This document shows, piece by piece, positions 35,059 to 43,704 of a stretch of 64,000 nucleotides of DNA. Made by a program: the position numbers and the translations under genes. Each line of letters starts with the position of its first letter. The stretch's first letter is position 1. The stretch is from contig NZ_CDDD01000057.1 in assembly GCF_000820165.1 (NCBI RefSeq), forward strand, positions 1 through 64,000, read 5' to 3'. Origin of the DNA: Aeromonas taiwanensis. Its GTDB lineage: Bacteria > Pseudomonadota > Gammaproteobacteria > Enterobacterales > Aeromonadaceae. Under the pieces are notes generated by a model. It was given only the letters and a program-made list of their open reading frames with translations. It was not told the DNA's origin and did not search any database.

Positions 35059-36171
35059 ATGGCAGTCAAGGTATTAGTGGTCGACGATTCGAGTTTCTTC
35101 CGCCGTCGGGTCAGCGAGATCATCAATCAGGATCCCCTGATGACGGTGATCGACACGGCCCAGAACGGGCGGGAGGCGGTAGACAAGGCGCAGCAGCTGC
35201 GGCCAGACGTCATCACCATGGACATCGAGATGCCGGTGCTCGACGGCATCAGCGCCGTGCGCGAGATCATGGCCAAGTGTCCGACCCCCATCCTGATGTT
35301 CTCCTCCCTGACTCACGAAGGGGCCAAGGCGACCCTGGATGCGCTGGATGCCGGTGCCCTCGATTTTCTGCCCAAGAAGTTCGAAGACATCGCCCGCGAC
35401 AAGGACGAGGCAGTCCGCCTGCTGCAGCAGCGGGTCAAGGAGATCGCCCGCAAGCGTTTCCTGATGGCGGCCAGACCCCGCGCGCCGGAGCCCCTGGCGC
35501 GCCCTGCCGTCGAGACGGCCCTGAGCCGCGCTACCGAGCGCCAGCCCGAGGCGGTGCGCACGCCGGTGGCACCCGCCAGCTTCAAGCGCAGCGGCAAGAG
35601 CTACCAGCTGGTGGCGATCGGCACCTCCACTGGCGGACCGGTGGCGCTGCAGAACGTGCTGACCAAGCTGCCCGGGGATTTCCCCCATCCCATTCTGCTG
35701 ATCCAGCACATGCCCGGCACCTTTACCGCCGCCTTCGCCGCCCGCCTCAACGGCCTGTGCCAGATCGGGGTCAAGGAGGCAGAGGACGGTGACGTGCTGC
35801 GGCCGGGTCATGCCTACCTTGCCCCCGGCGGCAAGCAGATGCTGCTGGAAGGGCGCGGGCCCGGTGCACGCCTGCGCATCATCGAGGGCAACGACAAGGT
35901 CAACTACAAGCCTTGCGTCGACATCACCTTCGCCTCCGCCGCCAAGACCTATGGCGACAAGGTGCTGGCCATCGTGCTGACCGGCATGGGGGCCGATGGC
36001 CGGGACGGCGCTCGCCTGCTCAAGGAGCAGGGCGCCACCATCTGGGCGCAGGATGAAGCCTCCTGCGTCGTCTACGGCATGCCCCAGGCAGTGGCCAAGG
36101 CGGGCATAGCAAGCGAATCCCTGCCGCTGGATCGGGTGGCCCAGCGCATCCTGGTCGAGCTGGGTCGCTGA
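35059..36171 (+). CDS. cheB: Chemoreceptor glutamate methylesterase CheB
   Basis: The 370-residue adaptation enzyme has a receiver domain (LVVDDSS; phospho-Asp in [13 protein letters not shown]), an A/P/R linker, and the esterase domain with catalytic Ser in GTSTGGP, His in IQHMPGTF and Asp in [10 protein letters not shown]. It removes methyl groups from receptors when phosphorylated. No cheR is nearby; it is expected elsewhere in the genome. Confidence 0.97.
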   Translation: MAVKVLVVDDSSFFRRRVSEIINQDPLMTVIDTAQNGREAVDKAQQLRPDVITMDIEMPVLDGISAVREIMAKCPTPILMFSSLTHEGAKATLDALDAGALDFLPKKFEDIARDKDEAVRLLQQRVKEIARKRFLMAARPRAPEPLARPAVETALSRATERQPEAVRTPVAPASFKRSGKSYQLVAIGTSTGGPVALQNVLTKLPGDFPHPILLIQHMPGTFTAAFAARLNGLCQIGVKEAEDGDVLRPGHAYLAPGGKQMLLEGRGPGARLRIIEGNDKVNYKPCVDITFASAAKTYGDKVLAIVLTGMGADGRDGARLLKEQGATIWAQDEASCVVYGMPQAVAKAGIASESLPLDRVAQRILVELGR

Positions 36172-36173
36172 TC

Positions 36174-36911
36174 ATGGGCATCCTCGGCCTGGTGCTGGCC
36201 CTGGCGGCCGTCGCCGTCGCCCAGTGGTGGCACGGTGGCAGCCTGCTGACCCTGCTGGACGGTCCGGCGTTTGTCATCGTGGTCGGGGGAACCTGGGGGG
36301 CGGTGATCCTGCAGACTCCCCGCAAATACATGCTCTCCGCCCTCAGGCAGGCGGCCTGGATGCTGTTCCCGCCGCAGCGGGATCTGGCGCAGCAGGCAGA
36401 ACGTCTGCAGGCCTGGGCCCAGTTTGCCCGCCAGCAGGGGCTGCTCGCGCTGGAGGATCAGGCGGACGCCGAGCCCGACCCCTTCACCCGCCAGGGACTC
36501 ACCATGATAGTGGACGGGGTCTCTATCGAGGATATTCGTCGCCTGCTGGAGGCGGACATCGACATCGAGCAGGAGCGCAACGAGCACTCTGCCAGGGTGT
36601 TCGAGGCCATGGGGGGGTACAGTCCGACCATCGGCATCATAGGGGCGGTGATCGGGCTCATCCAGGCCATGTTCCATCTGGAGGAGCCGGGCGTCCTGGG
36701 GGCCGGCATCGCCGTGGCCTTCGTCGCCACCATCTACGGGGTCGGGTTTGCCAACCTGCTCTATCTGCCCATCGCGAACCGCCTGCGGGCCTTCCACTAC
36801 CATTACGGTCTCTATCAGGAGATGACCCTGGAGGGGCTGCTGGCCATCGCCCACGGGGAGAACGGTCAGCAGGTTGAACGACGGCTGCGGGCCTATCTGA
36901 AAGGGGAATAG
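36174..36911 (+). CDS. motC: Flagellar stator A-subunit, second set (MotC/PomA2-like)
   Basis: The 245-residue MotA/TolQ/ExbB-family protein has four membrane segments (about 1-20, 28-45, 145-170, 178-205) and the conserved GGYSPTIGIIGAVIGLI and GIAVAFVATIYGVGFANLLYLP blocks. Its place after cheB and before a motB-like gene matches MotC of Pseudomonas and probably the PomA2 stator described in Aeromonas; whether H+ or Na+ drives it cannot be read from the sequence. It pairs with the next gene after a 2-nt gap. Confidence 0.88.
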   Translation: MGILGLVLALAAVAVAQWWHGGSLLTLLDGPAFVIVVGGTWGAVILQTPRKYMLSALRQAAWMLFPPQRDLAQQAERLQAWAQFARQQGLLALEDQADAEPDPFTRQGLTMIVDGVSIEDIRRLLEADIDIEQERNEHSARVFEAMGGYSPTIGIIGAVIGLIQAMFHLEEPGVLGAGIAVAFVATIYGVGFANLLYLPIANRLRAFHYHYGLYQEMTLEGLLAIAHGENGQQVERRLRAYLKGE

Positions 36912-36913
36912 CC

Positions 36914-37822
36914 ATGCGCAAGCGCTATCGTTTGCACCTGCAAGGGCGAGAGCATCTCGATCGCTGGCTGGTCTCCTACGCCGACTACATGACGCTCATC
37001 TTCGCCCTCTTCGTGGTGCTCTACTCCGTGGCCATCGTCAACAAGGAGGAGTATCGCGCCGTCATCGAGGGCATGACCCAGGCATTCAGCCAGGCACCGC
37101 GCAGCGACGGGCTGCTGGAAGGGCAGGGCAGCTCCCTGCTGAACAACCCCGTGTCGGCCGCCCCCTCCCTGCTGGAGAGCGACGCCGCGCCGTCCCCCTC
37201 GCAGGCCCCCATCACGGGTACGCCAGTTCAGCAAGATGGCACGGCCCTTGCCACGATAGACGTGCAGCTCCAGCAGGCCATGGGCACCCTGGTCGATGCC
37301 GGCGTGGTCAAGCTGGCGCAGGACGACAACTGGCTGACGGTGGAGCTGAGTTCAGGCCTCTTGTTCAGCAGCGGCAGCGCCTTTCTGGGGATCAATGCCG
37401 GCCCTGTGCTCGATACGCTTTCAGGTATTCTGAAACCGGTCGATAACTATGTCAGGGTGCGGGGTTACACGGATAACCAGCCGATAAACAACGAAATTTT
37501 CAGCTCCAACTGGACGCTGTCCGCCGCCCGCGCCGAGGCGGTGCTGAGCGCTCTGGTAGGCAAGGGCATCGCCCCCGGGCGGCTCGCTTATGAGGCGTAC
37601 GGGGAGTTCTCCCCCTTCGCCGACAATGGCACCGAGCAGGGGCGGTTACAGAATCGCAAGGTGGTGGTCGCCATCTCCAGGTTCGCCTGGGTGCCGCCGC
37701 CCCCCGTCAAACCGCTGACGGTGGTGCCGGCACAGACCACGCCACAGAGCGTCGACAGTGACAACATCAGGGTGATCTCCTTGCCCGGTGGCGGGATACG
37801 CATAACAACAAGGCAGGATTGA
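36914..37822 (+). CDS. motD: Flagellar stator B-subunit, second set (MotD/PomB2-like)
   Basis: This 302-residue protein has one transmembrane helix at about 22-45 with the essential ion-carrying Asp in SYADYMTLIFALFVVLYS. A plug/linker rich in S/A/P follows, then a C-terminal OmpA-like peptidoglycan-binding domain (VRVRGYTDNQPI... SNWTLSAARAEAVL ... GRLQNRKVVVAI). It anchors the stator to the wall. It ends 4 nt before parC. Confidence 0.9.
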   Translation: MRKRYRLHLQGREHLDRWLVSYADYMTLIFALFVVLYSVAIVNKEEYRAVIEGMTQAFSQAPRSDGLLEGQGSSLLNNPVSAAPSLLESDAAPSPSQAPITGTPVQQDGTALATIDVQLQQAMGTLVDAGVVKLAQDDNWLTVELSSGLLFSSGSAFLGINAGPVLDTLSGILKPVDNYVRVRGYTDNQPINNEIFSSNWTLSAARAEAVLSALVGKGIAPGRLAYEAYGEFSPFADNGTEQGRLQNRKVVVAISRFAWVPPPPVKPLTVVPAQTTPQSVDSDNIRVISLPGGGIRITTRQD

Positions 37823-37826
37823 TACA

Positions 37827-38621
37827 GTGATTGTTTGGACGGTTGCCAATCAGAAGGGTGGAGTCGGTAAGACCACCACGGTCGTCTCCCTGGCGGGCAT
37901 TCTGGCCCAGCGTGGCCAGCGGGTGCTGCTGATCGACACCGACCCCCACGCCTCCCTGACCTCCTATCTCGACTTCGACTCGGACAGGCTGGAGGGCACC
38001 CTGTACGAGCTGTTCCAGGCGGCCAAGCCCAGCGCCGAGCTGGTCAACCGGATGACCCTCAAGACCCGGTTCGAGAACATCAGCCTGCTGCCCGCCTCCA
38101 TCACCCTGGCCACCCTGGATCGGGTGATGGGCAACCGGGAGGGGATGGGGCTGGTGCTCAAGCGCGCCCTGTTGCGGGTGCAGGATCAGTTCGACTATGT
38201 GCTCATCGACTGCCCGCCGGTGCTGGGGGTGATGATGGTGAACGCGCTGGCGGCCTGCGATCGCATCCTGGTGCCGGTGCAGACCGAATTCCTCGCCCTG
38301 AAAGGGCTGGAGAGGATGATGAAGACCTTCGAGATCATGCAGCGATCCAAGCGGGACAAGTTCCGCTACACCGTCATTCCGACCATGTTTGACAAGCGTA
38401 CCCGCGCCTCCCTGATGACGCTGCAGTCCATCAAGGAGCAGTATGGCGAGGCGGTGTGGAATGCGGTCATTCCCATCGACACCAAGTTCCGGGATGCCAG
38501 CCTGTTGCACATCCCCCCGTCCATCTATGCGCCGGGCAGCCGCGGCACCTATGCCTATGAGACCCTGCTCAACCATCTCGACGCCCTGGAGCGTCAACGA
38601 ACCCAGGAGGTGACGTCATGA
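37827..38621 (+). CDS. parC: ParA-like ATPase ParC for polar chemotaxis arrays
   Basis: The 264-residue Soj/ParA-type ATPase has the deviant Walker A NQKGGVGKTTTVVSLAG (about 8-24), Walker A' IDTDPHASLT and Walker B VLIDCPPVLG. In Vibrio the ATPase in this exact position recruits chemosensory arrays to the old pole and ensures their inheritance. The start is GTG at 37827, and the stop overlaps parP (ATGA). Chromosome ParA is excluded by context, since no parB follows. Confidence 0.9.
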   Translation: MIVWTVANQKGGVGKTTTVVSLAGILAQRGQRVLLIDTDPHASLTSYLDFDSDRLEGTLYELFQAAKPSAELVNRMTLKTRFENISLLPASITLATLDRVMGNREGMGLVLKRALLRVQDQFDYVLIDCPPVLGVMMVNALAACDRILVPVQTEFLALKGLERMMKTFEIMQRSKRDKFRYTVIPTMFDKRTRASLMTLQSIKEQYGEAVWNAVIPIDTKFRDASLLHIPPSIYAPGSRGTYAYETLLNHLDALERQRTQEVTS

Positions 38622-39493
38622 GAGAAAACACCCAGGTTCGGGCCATGGACGACTATTTCCACTCCCTGCTGCTGGACGATGCCCTGCTGCGGGAGGATCA
38701 GGACGACGAGGTTCCGGCCCCGGCGCTGCAGCGTCAGCCTGCCGCCTCACCGGAGGTGGCTGCTGTCCCCTATCTGGAGGCGGACAACCGGCTGGCCCAG
38801 CTGAGCGAGCTGCTGGCCCAGGTGGGGCAGGTGCAGTTCGAGATGGATGCCCTGAGCCACGAAGAGACCCATGTCGAGCCATTCCAGCTGGAGGCCGAGG
38901 TTGTTGAGCCGGAACCGGAGGCGGTCGAGCCCGAGGTGGTCCTGGCACAGCCCGAGGTCGTGGTGGAGGAGGCCGAACCCGTCGCCCTGACACTGACGGC
39001 GCCCGAGCCTGCGGCCCAGCCCGCTCCCGCCCCCTCGACCTGGGAGAACCTGGACACCGGCAACGAGTTTCAGGCGCTCTTCTTCGACGTGGCCGGCGTG
39101 ACCTTCGCGGTGCCCCTGACCGAGCTCGGCGGCATTCACCAGCTGGGGGAGGTGACCTCCCTGTTCGGCCAGCCGGGCTGGTACAAGGGGATCATGACCT
39201 CCCGCGAGCAGAAGATGAACGTGGTGGACACGGCCCAGTGGGTCATGCCGGGGCAGCATCTGGAGATGGAAGATTACAAATATCTGATTATGCTGGGGGA
39301 ATCACCCTGGGGACTGGCCTGTCATCAGTTGAAGGGCACCGAACTGCTGCATCGGGATCAGGTGAAGTGGCGCCATCAGGAGGGCAAGCGCCCCTGGCTG
39401 GCGGGCATGGTCAAGGAGAAGATGTGTGCCCTGCTGCACGTCAGGGAGCTGCTGGTGCTGCTTGGCCGCGGCGTGAACATTGAAGGCCGCTGA
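38618..39493 (+). CDS. parP: CheW-like coupling protein ParP
   Basis: The 291-residue protein has an N-terminal motif AMDDYFHSLLLDDAL (about 9-23), an E/V/P-rich linker (about 85-140) and a C-terminal CheW-like domain (FQALFFDVAGVTFAVPLTELGGI ... WYKGIMTSREQKMNVVDTAQWV). In Vibrio ParP links ParC to CheA and prevents array dissociation. The CheW fold without strong core conservation, together with the parC-parP-cheW order, supports this call. Confidence 0.88.
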   Translation: MRENTQVRAMDDYFHSLLLDDALLREDQDDEVPAPALQRQPAASPEVAAVPYLEADNRLAQLSELLAQVGQVQFEMDALSHEETHVEPFQLEAEVVEPEPEAVEPEVVLAQPEVVVEEAEPVALTLTAPEPAAQPAPAPSTWENLDTGNEFQALFFDVAGVTFAVPLTELGGIHQLGEVTSLFGQPGWYKGIMTSREQKMNVVDTAQWVMPGQHLEMEDYKYLIMLGESPWGLACHQLKGTELLHRDQVKWRHQEGKRPWLAGMVKEKMCALLHVRELLVLLGRGVNIEGR

Positions 39494-39562
39494 CAAGATC
39501 GGCACAGCCATGGTTTTATTGCTAATTTTACCCGTTGACGGGTTCATACAAGGATCAAGAAG

Positions 39563-40051
39563 ATGACAGAGAAGCGCAACATCGCACAAAATCTGGCCGA
39601 AGACGAAGTGCTGCAGTGGGTGACCTTCCAGTTGGAAAACGAGACCTATGGCATCAACGTGATGCAGGTCCAGGAGGTGTTGCGCTACACCGAGATCGCC
39701 CCGGTCCCGGGAGCGCCGGACTATGTGCTGGGCATCATCAACCTGCGCGGCAACGTGGTGACCGTCATCGACACCCGTTCCCGCTTCGGCCTGCCGGCCG
39801 GGGACGTGAGCGAGAACTCCCGCATCGTGATCATCGAGGCGGAGAAGCAGGTGATCGGCATCATGGTGGACAGCGTGGCCGAGGTGGTCTATCTGCGCTC
39901 CTCCGAGATCGATGCCGCCCCGGCGGTGGGTACCGAGGAGAGCGCCAAGTTCATCCAGGGCGTCAGCAACCGCGACGGCCAGCTGCTGATCCTGGTGGAT
40001 CTCAACAAGCTGCTCTCCGACGAAGAGTGGGAAGACATCGGTTCCCTGTAA
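39563..40051 (+). CDS. cheW: Chemotaxis coupling protein CheW
   Basis: The 162-residue protein bridges receptors and CheA. Typical motifs are LQWVTFQLENETYGINVMQVQEVL (in the first strand pair), APDYVLGIINLRGNVVTVIDTRSRFGL read over residues 52-80, and GIMVDSVAEVVYL. A 69-nt gap with an ACCCGT-tg-ACGGGT hairpin separates it from parP, and AAGGAT precedes the ATG. Confidence 0.97.
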   Translation: MTEKRNIAQNLAEDEVLQWVTFQLENETYGINVMQVQEVLRYTEIAPVPGAPDYVLGIINLRGNVVTVIDTRSRFGLPAGDVSENSRIVIIEAEKQVIGIMVDSVAEVVYLRSSEIDAAPAVGTEESAKFIQGVSNRDGQLLILVDLNKLLSDEEWEDIGSL

Positions 40052-40065
40052 CGGAACGAGAAGGC

Positions 40066-40103
40066 GCCGGGCGGGGCGCATGGCCCATGCCCGGCACCCT
40101 TTT
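40066..40103 (+). terminator. Probable intrinsic terminator after cheW
   Basis: GCCGGGC (40066-40072) and GCCCGGC (40089-40095) form a 7-bp stem with further pairing inside the loop, followed closely by TTTT. It would end most che transcripts before the DUF2802 gene. Confidence 0.6.
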
Positions 40104-40123
40104 GATAGGAAGGTGATGGTTTG

Positions 40124-40510
40124 ATGATTGAATTCGCAGCCTTGGGGTTGTCCTTGCTCGCACTGGTGCTGGCCCTCTACGGGGTCCTGGGGCACCGTCG
40201 TCGCCAGCGAGAGTCCGAGGCCAGGATGGAGGCGCTGCAGGGGCAGCTGGAGAGCCTGCGCAAGCAGATGATGGAGCTGCACACCGGCGCCATCGGCATG
40301 GGCCAGCGTCTGCAGAGCGCAGAGGGCGCCATGCAGAAGATCCAGGACAGCCAGCAGGAGCTCACCCTGCAGGATCCGGAGCGCCGCCTCTACAGCCGCG
40401 CCGCCAAGATGGTGGAGCTCGGCGCCGATCTCGACGAGGTGATGAGCGAGTGCGAGCTGCCCCAGGCCGAGGCGGAGCTGCTCATCTCCCTGCGCAAGGG
40501 GCGAAGCTGA
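40124..40510 (+). CDS. DUF2802 membrane-anchored coiled-coil protein
   Basis: This 128-residue protein has an N-terminal transmembrane helix (about 2-22, FAALGLSLLALVLALYGVL), a basic HRRRQRE stop-transfer, a coiled coil (about 30-80) and a conserved C-terminal part with PERRLYSRAAKMVELGADLDEVMSECELPQAEAEL read in pieces. The family lies next to cheW in Vibrio, Shewanella and Pseudomonas but its function is unknown to me. The ATG at 40124 fits the AGGAAGG 10 nt upstream. Confidence 0.8.
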   Translation: MIEFAALGLSLLALVLALYGVLGHRRRQRESEARMEALQGQLESLRKQMMELHTGAIGMGQRLQSAEGAMQKIQDSQQELTLQDPERRLYSRAAKMVELGADLDEVMSECELPQAEAELLISLRKGRS

Positions 40511-40724
40511 TCCCGGTGCCGTGGCGCGGGGGCAAAGGCGCTCCCGCATCCCCCGAGTTGATGACTCGAGCCGGGAGGGGTTGTCGCCCTTTCCCCCTGC
40601 ATAGCGCGCCTGACACGGGCGCGATCTTCCCCACAAATCTTGTTGATTATCGGCATCTTTGAAAAGACGCCTCCGGATCCTGTGTTAAGATGCAGGCCGC
40701 CTCATTTTCAACGATTCAATCCTC

Positions 40725-41360
40725 ATGCTGCTTCAAGCGAACAATCTGAGCTGCGTACGTGAAGATCGCACCCTGTTTGAACATCTCTCCTTCGCGGTGC
40801 GCTCCGGGGATCTGATGCAGATTGAGGGGCCCAACGGGGTGGGCAAGACCAGCCTGTTGCGCCTGCTGACCGGCCTCTCCCAGCCCTTCGCCGGGGAGGT
40901 GTGCTGGAACGGCGAGGATATCCGCCGCTGCCGGGACGAGTACCATGCCAGCCTGCTCTATCTGGGCCATCAGCCCGGCGTCAAGGCGACCCTGACTCCC
41001 CTCGAGAACCTCTCCTTCTACCAGAAGCTGCACGGCACGGCCGGGGGCGACGTGGATCTCTGGCAGGTGCTGGCCCAGGTCGGCCTCGCCGGTTTCGAGG
41101 ATTATCCCGCGGGCCAGCTCTCCGCTGGGCAACAGCGGCGGGTGGCGCTGGCCAGGCTCTGGCTGAGCGACCAGCCGGCGCTCTGGATCCTGGACGAGCC
41201 CTTCACTGCCATCGACAAGCAGGGGGTCCGGGTGCTGGAGCGGCTGTTCCTGACCCACGCGGATCGGGGGGGCATGGTGCTTCTCACCACCCACCAGGAT
41301 CTCACCCTGATGCAGGGGCGCCTCAAGACCCTCTCCCTGTCCTCGCCGTTGCAGGAGTAG
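40725..41360 (+). CDS. ccmA: Heme exporter/chaperone-release ATPase CcmA
   Basis: The 211-residue ABC ATPase works with CcmB, CcmC and CcmD to release holo-CcmE during cytochrome c maturation. It has Walker A GPNGVGKTS (about 38-46), signature LSAGQQRRVALARL, Walker B ALWILDEPFTAID and H-loop LTTHQD. It is the first gene of the ccm cluster, 214 nt after the DUF2802 gene. Confidence 0.96.
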   Translation: MLLQANNLSCVREDRTLFEHLSFAVRSGDLMQIEGPNGVGKTSLLRLLTGLSQPFAGEVCWNGEDIRRCRDEYHASLLYLGHQPGVKATLTPLENLSFYQKLHGTAGGDVDLWQVLAQVGLAGFEDYPAGQLSAGQQRRVALARLWLSDQPALWILDEPFTAIDKQGVRVLERLFLTHADRGGMVLLTTHQDLTLMQGRLKTLSLSSPLQE

Positions 41361-41363
41361 CCC

Positions 41364-42032
41364 ATGCTGCGTGCCGTCATACACCTTATTCACCGTGAAT
41401 TGCTGATGGCCCTGCGCCAGCGGGCCGAGATCTTCAATCCGCTCTGGTTCTTCCTGATCGTCATCACCCTCTTTCCCCTCGGCGTCGGGCCCGAGCCCCA
41501 GCTGCTGGCCCGTATCGCCCCCGGCATCATCTGGGTGGCCGCCCTGCTGGCGGCCATGCTCTCCCTGGAGCGGCTGTTTCGCGATGACTTCAGCGACGGC
41601 GCCCTGGAGCAGATGATGTTGATGCCCCATCCGCTCGGGCTGCTGGCCCTGGCCAAAGTGATCGCTCACTGGTTGCTGACGGGGCTGCCGCTGCTGCTGA
41701 TATCCCCCTTGCTCGCCATCCTGCTCTCTCTGGACCTGAAGACCTATCTGGCCGTGGTGGCCACTCTGGCGCTGGGAACCCCGGTGCTGAGCCTGCTCGG
41801 GGCGGTCGGGGTGGCGCTGACGGCGGGGCTGCGCAAGGGCGGGGTGCTGCTCAGCCTGCTGTTGCTGCCGCTCTATATCCCGGTGCTGATTTTCGCCACC
41901 TCCGCCATCGAGGCGGCGAGCATGGGGTTGCCCTACGCCGGGCAGATCGCAATCCTGGGAGCCATGCTGGCGGGGGCCCTGACCCTGACCCCCCTGGCCA
42001 TATCGGCGGCGCTGCGGGTCAGCGTCAACTGA
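41364..42032 (+). CDS. ccmB: Heme exporter membrane protein CcmB
   Basis: The 222-residue protein has six hydrophobic segments. It opens LRAVIHLIHRELLMALRQRAE and contains FNPLWFFLIVITLFPLGVGPEP, both standard for CcmB. It starts 3 nt after the ccmA stop. A 164-nt gap with regulatory features follows. Confidence 0.96.
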   Translation: MLRAVIHLIHRELLMALRQRAEIFNPLWFFLIVITLFPLGVGPEPQLLARIAPGIIWVAALLAAMLSLERLFRDDFSDGALEQMMLMPHPLGLLALAKVIAHWLLTGLPLLLISPLLAILLSLDLKTYLAVVATLALGTPVLSLLGAVGVALTAGLRKGGVLLSLLLLPLYIPVLIFATSAIEAASMGLPYAGQIAILGAMLAGALTLTPLAISAALRVSVN

Positions 42033-42080
42033 TTAATTTGTTGAAAGGTCTTTTTTGAGGCCGTTTATTGGGTGATATTG

Positions 42081-42094
42081 TTGAGATAGATCAA
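42081..42094 (+). promoter_or_regulatory. FNR-like site upstream of ccmC
   Basis: TTGAG-ATAG-ATCAA differs from the FNR consensus TTGAT-N4-ATCAA at one position. It lies 103 bp before the ccmC start in the AT-rich ccmB-ccmC gap (42033-42196). This suggests an internal, oxygen-controlled promoter for ccmC-ccmI. Confidence 0.55.
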
Positions 42095-42196
42095 GGGGAT
42101 GGCTGCTTATTGCTTTCGGGGGATATGATGTTTTTCCCCCATGGGTATGGTAGGCACCGCCGCTTAAGAATTAATAACTGAAAGGTTCTGTGAGCT

Positions 42197-42937
42197 ATGT
42201 GGAAATGGTTGCACCCTTATGCCAAACCCGAGCGCGCCTATGCGCTGGCTGGTACCCTGCTGCCCTGGTTTGCCGCGACAAGTCTGCTCGCCTTCATCAT
42301 AGGCACCGTCTGGGGGCTGGCTTTTGCCCCCGCTGACTACCAGCAGGGAGACTCTTTCAGGATCATCTACATCCACGTGCCCTCCGCCATCCTCTCCATG
42401 GGGGCCTACTCCACCATGGCGGTGGCGGCCTTCATCGGCCTGGTGTGGCAGCTGCGCATGGCGGACATGACGGTGGCGGCCATCGCCCCGGTGGGCGCCG
42501 TGTTCACCTTCATCGCGCTCTTTACCGGCGCCGCCTGGGGCAAGCCCATGTGGGGCACCTGGTGGGTGTGGGACGCGCGTCTCACCTCGGAGCTCATCCT
42601 GCTGTTCCTCTATCTCGGTGTCATCGCCCTCTACAACGCCTTCAGCGACAAGGTGGTGGCGGGCCGCGCCGCCGGCATCCTGGCGCTGGTGGGGGTGATC
42701 AACCTGCCCATCATCCACTACTCGGTGGAGTGGTGGAACACCCTGCACCAGGGCGCCACCATCACCAAGTTTGACAAGCCTTCCATCTCCCCCGAGATGT
42801 TGTGGCCGCTGCTGATCATGATCCTGGCGTTTGCCGCCTTCCTGGGAGCCCTGACCCTGATGCGTTTTCGCAATGAGCTCCTGATGCGGGAGTGGCACCG
42901 CCCCTGGGTCGCCGACATCGCCAGGCAGGAGAAGTAA
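42197..42937 (+). CDS. ccmC: Heme lyase/transfer protein CcmC
   Basis: The 246-residue inner-membrane protein loads heme onto CcmE. Six membrane helices surround the tryptophan-rich WWD signature (WGKPMWGTWWVWDARLTSEL, about 115-134), with flanking heme-ligand histidines in IYIHVPSAI and INLPIIHYSVEWWNTLHQ. Length is typical. Confidence 0.97.
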   Translation: MWKWLHPYAKPERAYALAGTLLPWFAATSLLAFIIGTVWGLAFAPADYQQGDSFRIIYIHVPSAILSMGAYSTMAVAAFIGLVWQLRMADMTVAAIAPVGAVFTFIALFTGAAWGKPMWGTWWVWDARLTSELILLFLYLGVIALYNAFSDKVVAGRAAGILALVGVINLPIIHYSVEWWNTLHQGATITKFDKPSISPEMLWPLLIMILAFAAFLGALTLMRFRNELLMREWHRPWVADIARQEK

Positions 42938-42939
42938 GC

Positions 42940-43146
42940 ATGCACTTTGCCTCGTTCAGTGATTTCATGGCCATGGGGGGCTACGCCTTCTACGTCTGGC
43001 TCTCCTTCGGTCTGACCGTGCTCTGCCTGGTCGGCATCGTCATTTCTACCCGGTTGAAGACCCGCAGCCTGATGGGCGAACTGCGCAACAAGCAGGCGCG
43101 GGAGGCCCGCCGCAAGGCGGCCCAGCAGATGGAGAACACCCTATGA
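42940..43146 (+). CDS. ccmD: Heme exporter protein CcmD
   Basis: This 68-residue single-helix protein has the conserved [18 protein letters not shown] region and a basic C-terminal tail (RRKAAQQ). It stabilises the CcmABC complex. It starts 2 nt after ccmC and overlaps ccmE by 4 nt. Confidence 0.93.
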   Translation: MHFASFSDFMAMGGYAFYVWLSFGLTVLCLVGIVISTRLKTRSLMGELRNKQAREARRKAAQQMENTL

Positions 43147-43634
43147 ACCCGCGCCGCAAGAAACGCCTCACCATCATACTGGCCATCAGCCTGGGCCTCG
43201 CCAGCGTGATCGGCCTGGTGCTCTACGCCCTCAGCCAGAATATCGACCTCTTCTACACGCCGAGCGAGCTGGTGGAGGGCAAGGGGCCGGACAAGATCAA
43301 GCCGGAAGAGGGGCAGCGCCTGCGCATCGGCGGCCTGGTGGTGCCGGGGTCTGTGGTGCGGGATCCCCAGAGCCTCAAGGTCTCCTTCAAGCTGGTGGAC
43401 AACGGCGGCCACATGGTCACGGTGGAATTTGACGGCATCCTGCCGGATCTGTTCCGCGAGGGGCAGGGCATCGTTGCCCAGGGCAGCCTCAAGGATGCCA
43501 GCACCGTCAGCGCGTTCGAAGTGCTGGCCAAACACGACGAGAACTACATGCCGCCGGAAGTGGCGGATGCCACCAACGGCATGCACTTCAAGCCCGAGTA
43601 CACAGAGGTGCAGCTGAAGGGGGCCAAGCAATGA
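43143..43634 (+). CDS. ccmE: Cytochrome c maturation heme chaperone CcmE
   Basis: The 163-residue membrane-anchored OB-fold protein has an N-terminal RRKKRL followed by a transmembrane helix (about 8-30). The covalent heme-binding His lies in [13 protein letters not shown] with the axial Tyr following. It carries heme from CcmC to CcmF. Confidence 0.97.
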   Translation: MNPRRKKRLTIILAISLGLASVIGLVLYALSQNIDLFYTPSELVEGKGPDKIKPEEGQRLRIGGLVVPGSVVRDPQSLKVSFKLVDNGGHMVTVEFDGILPDLFREGQGIVAQGSLKDASTVSAFEVLAKHDENYMPPEVADATNGMHFKPEYTEVQLKGAKQ

Positions 43635-43704
43635 GTCCCGTCCATCTCCCCCGTTTCACCGCTGGCCCGGCCGGCGTCTGCGTGTCATCGAAAGGAAATA
43701 GCCA

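Noticed and set aside
40541-40583. Inverted repeats (CGAGT-tgatg-ACTCG within CTCCC...GGGAG) after the DUF2802 gene
   Set aside because: No T-run follows and the outer arms are poorly spaced, so a terminator call is not supported.
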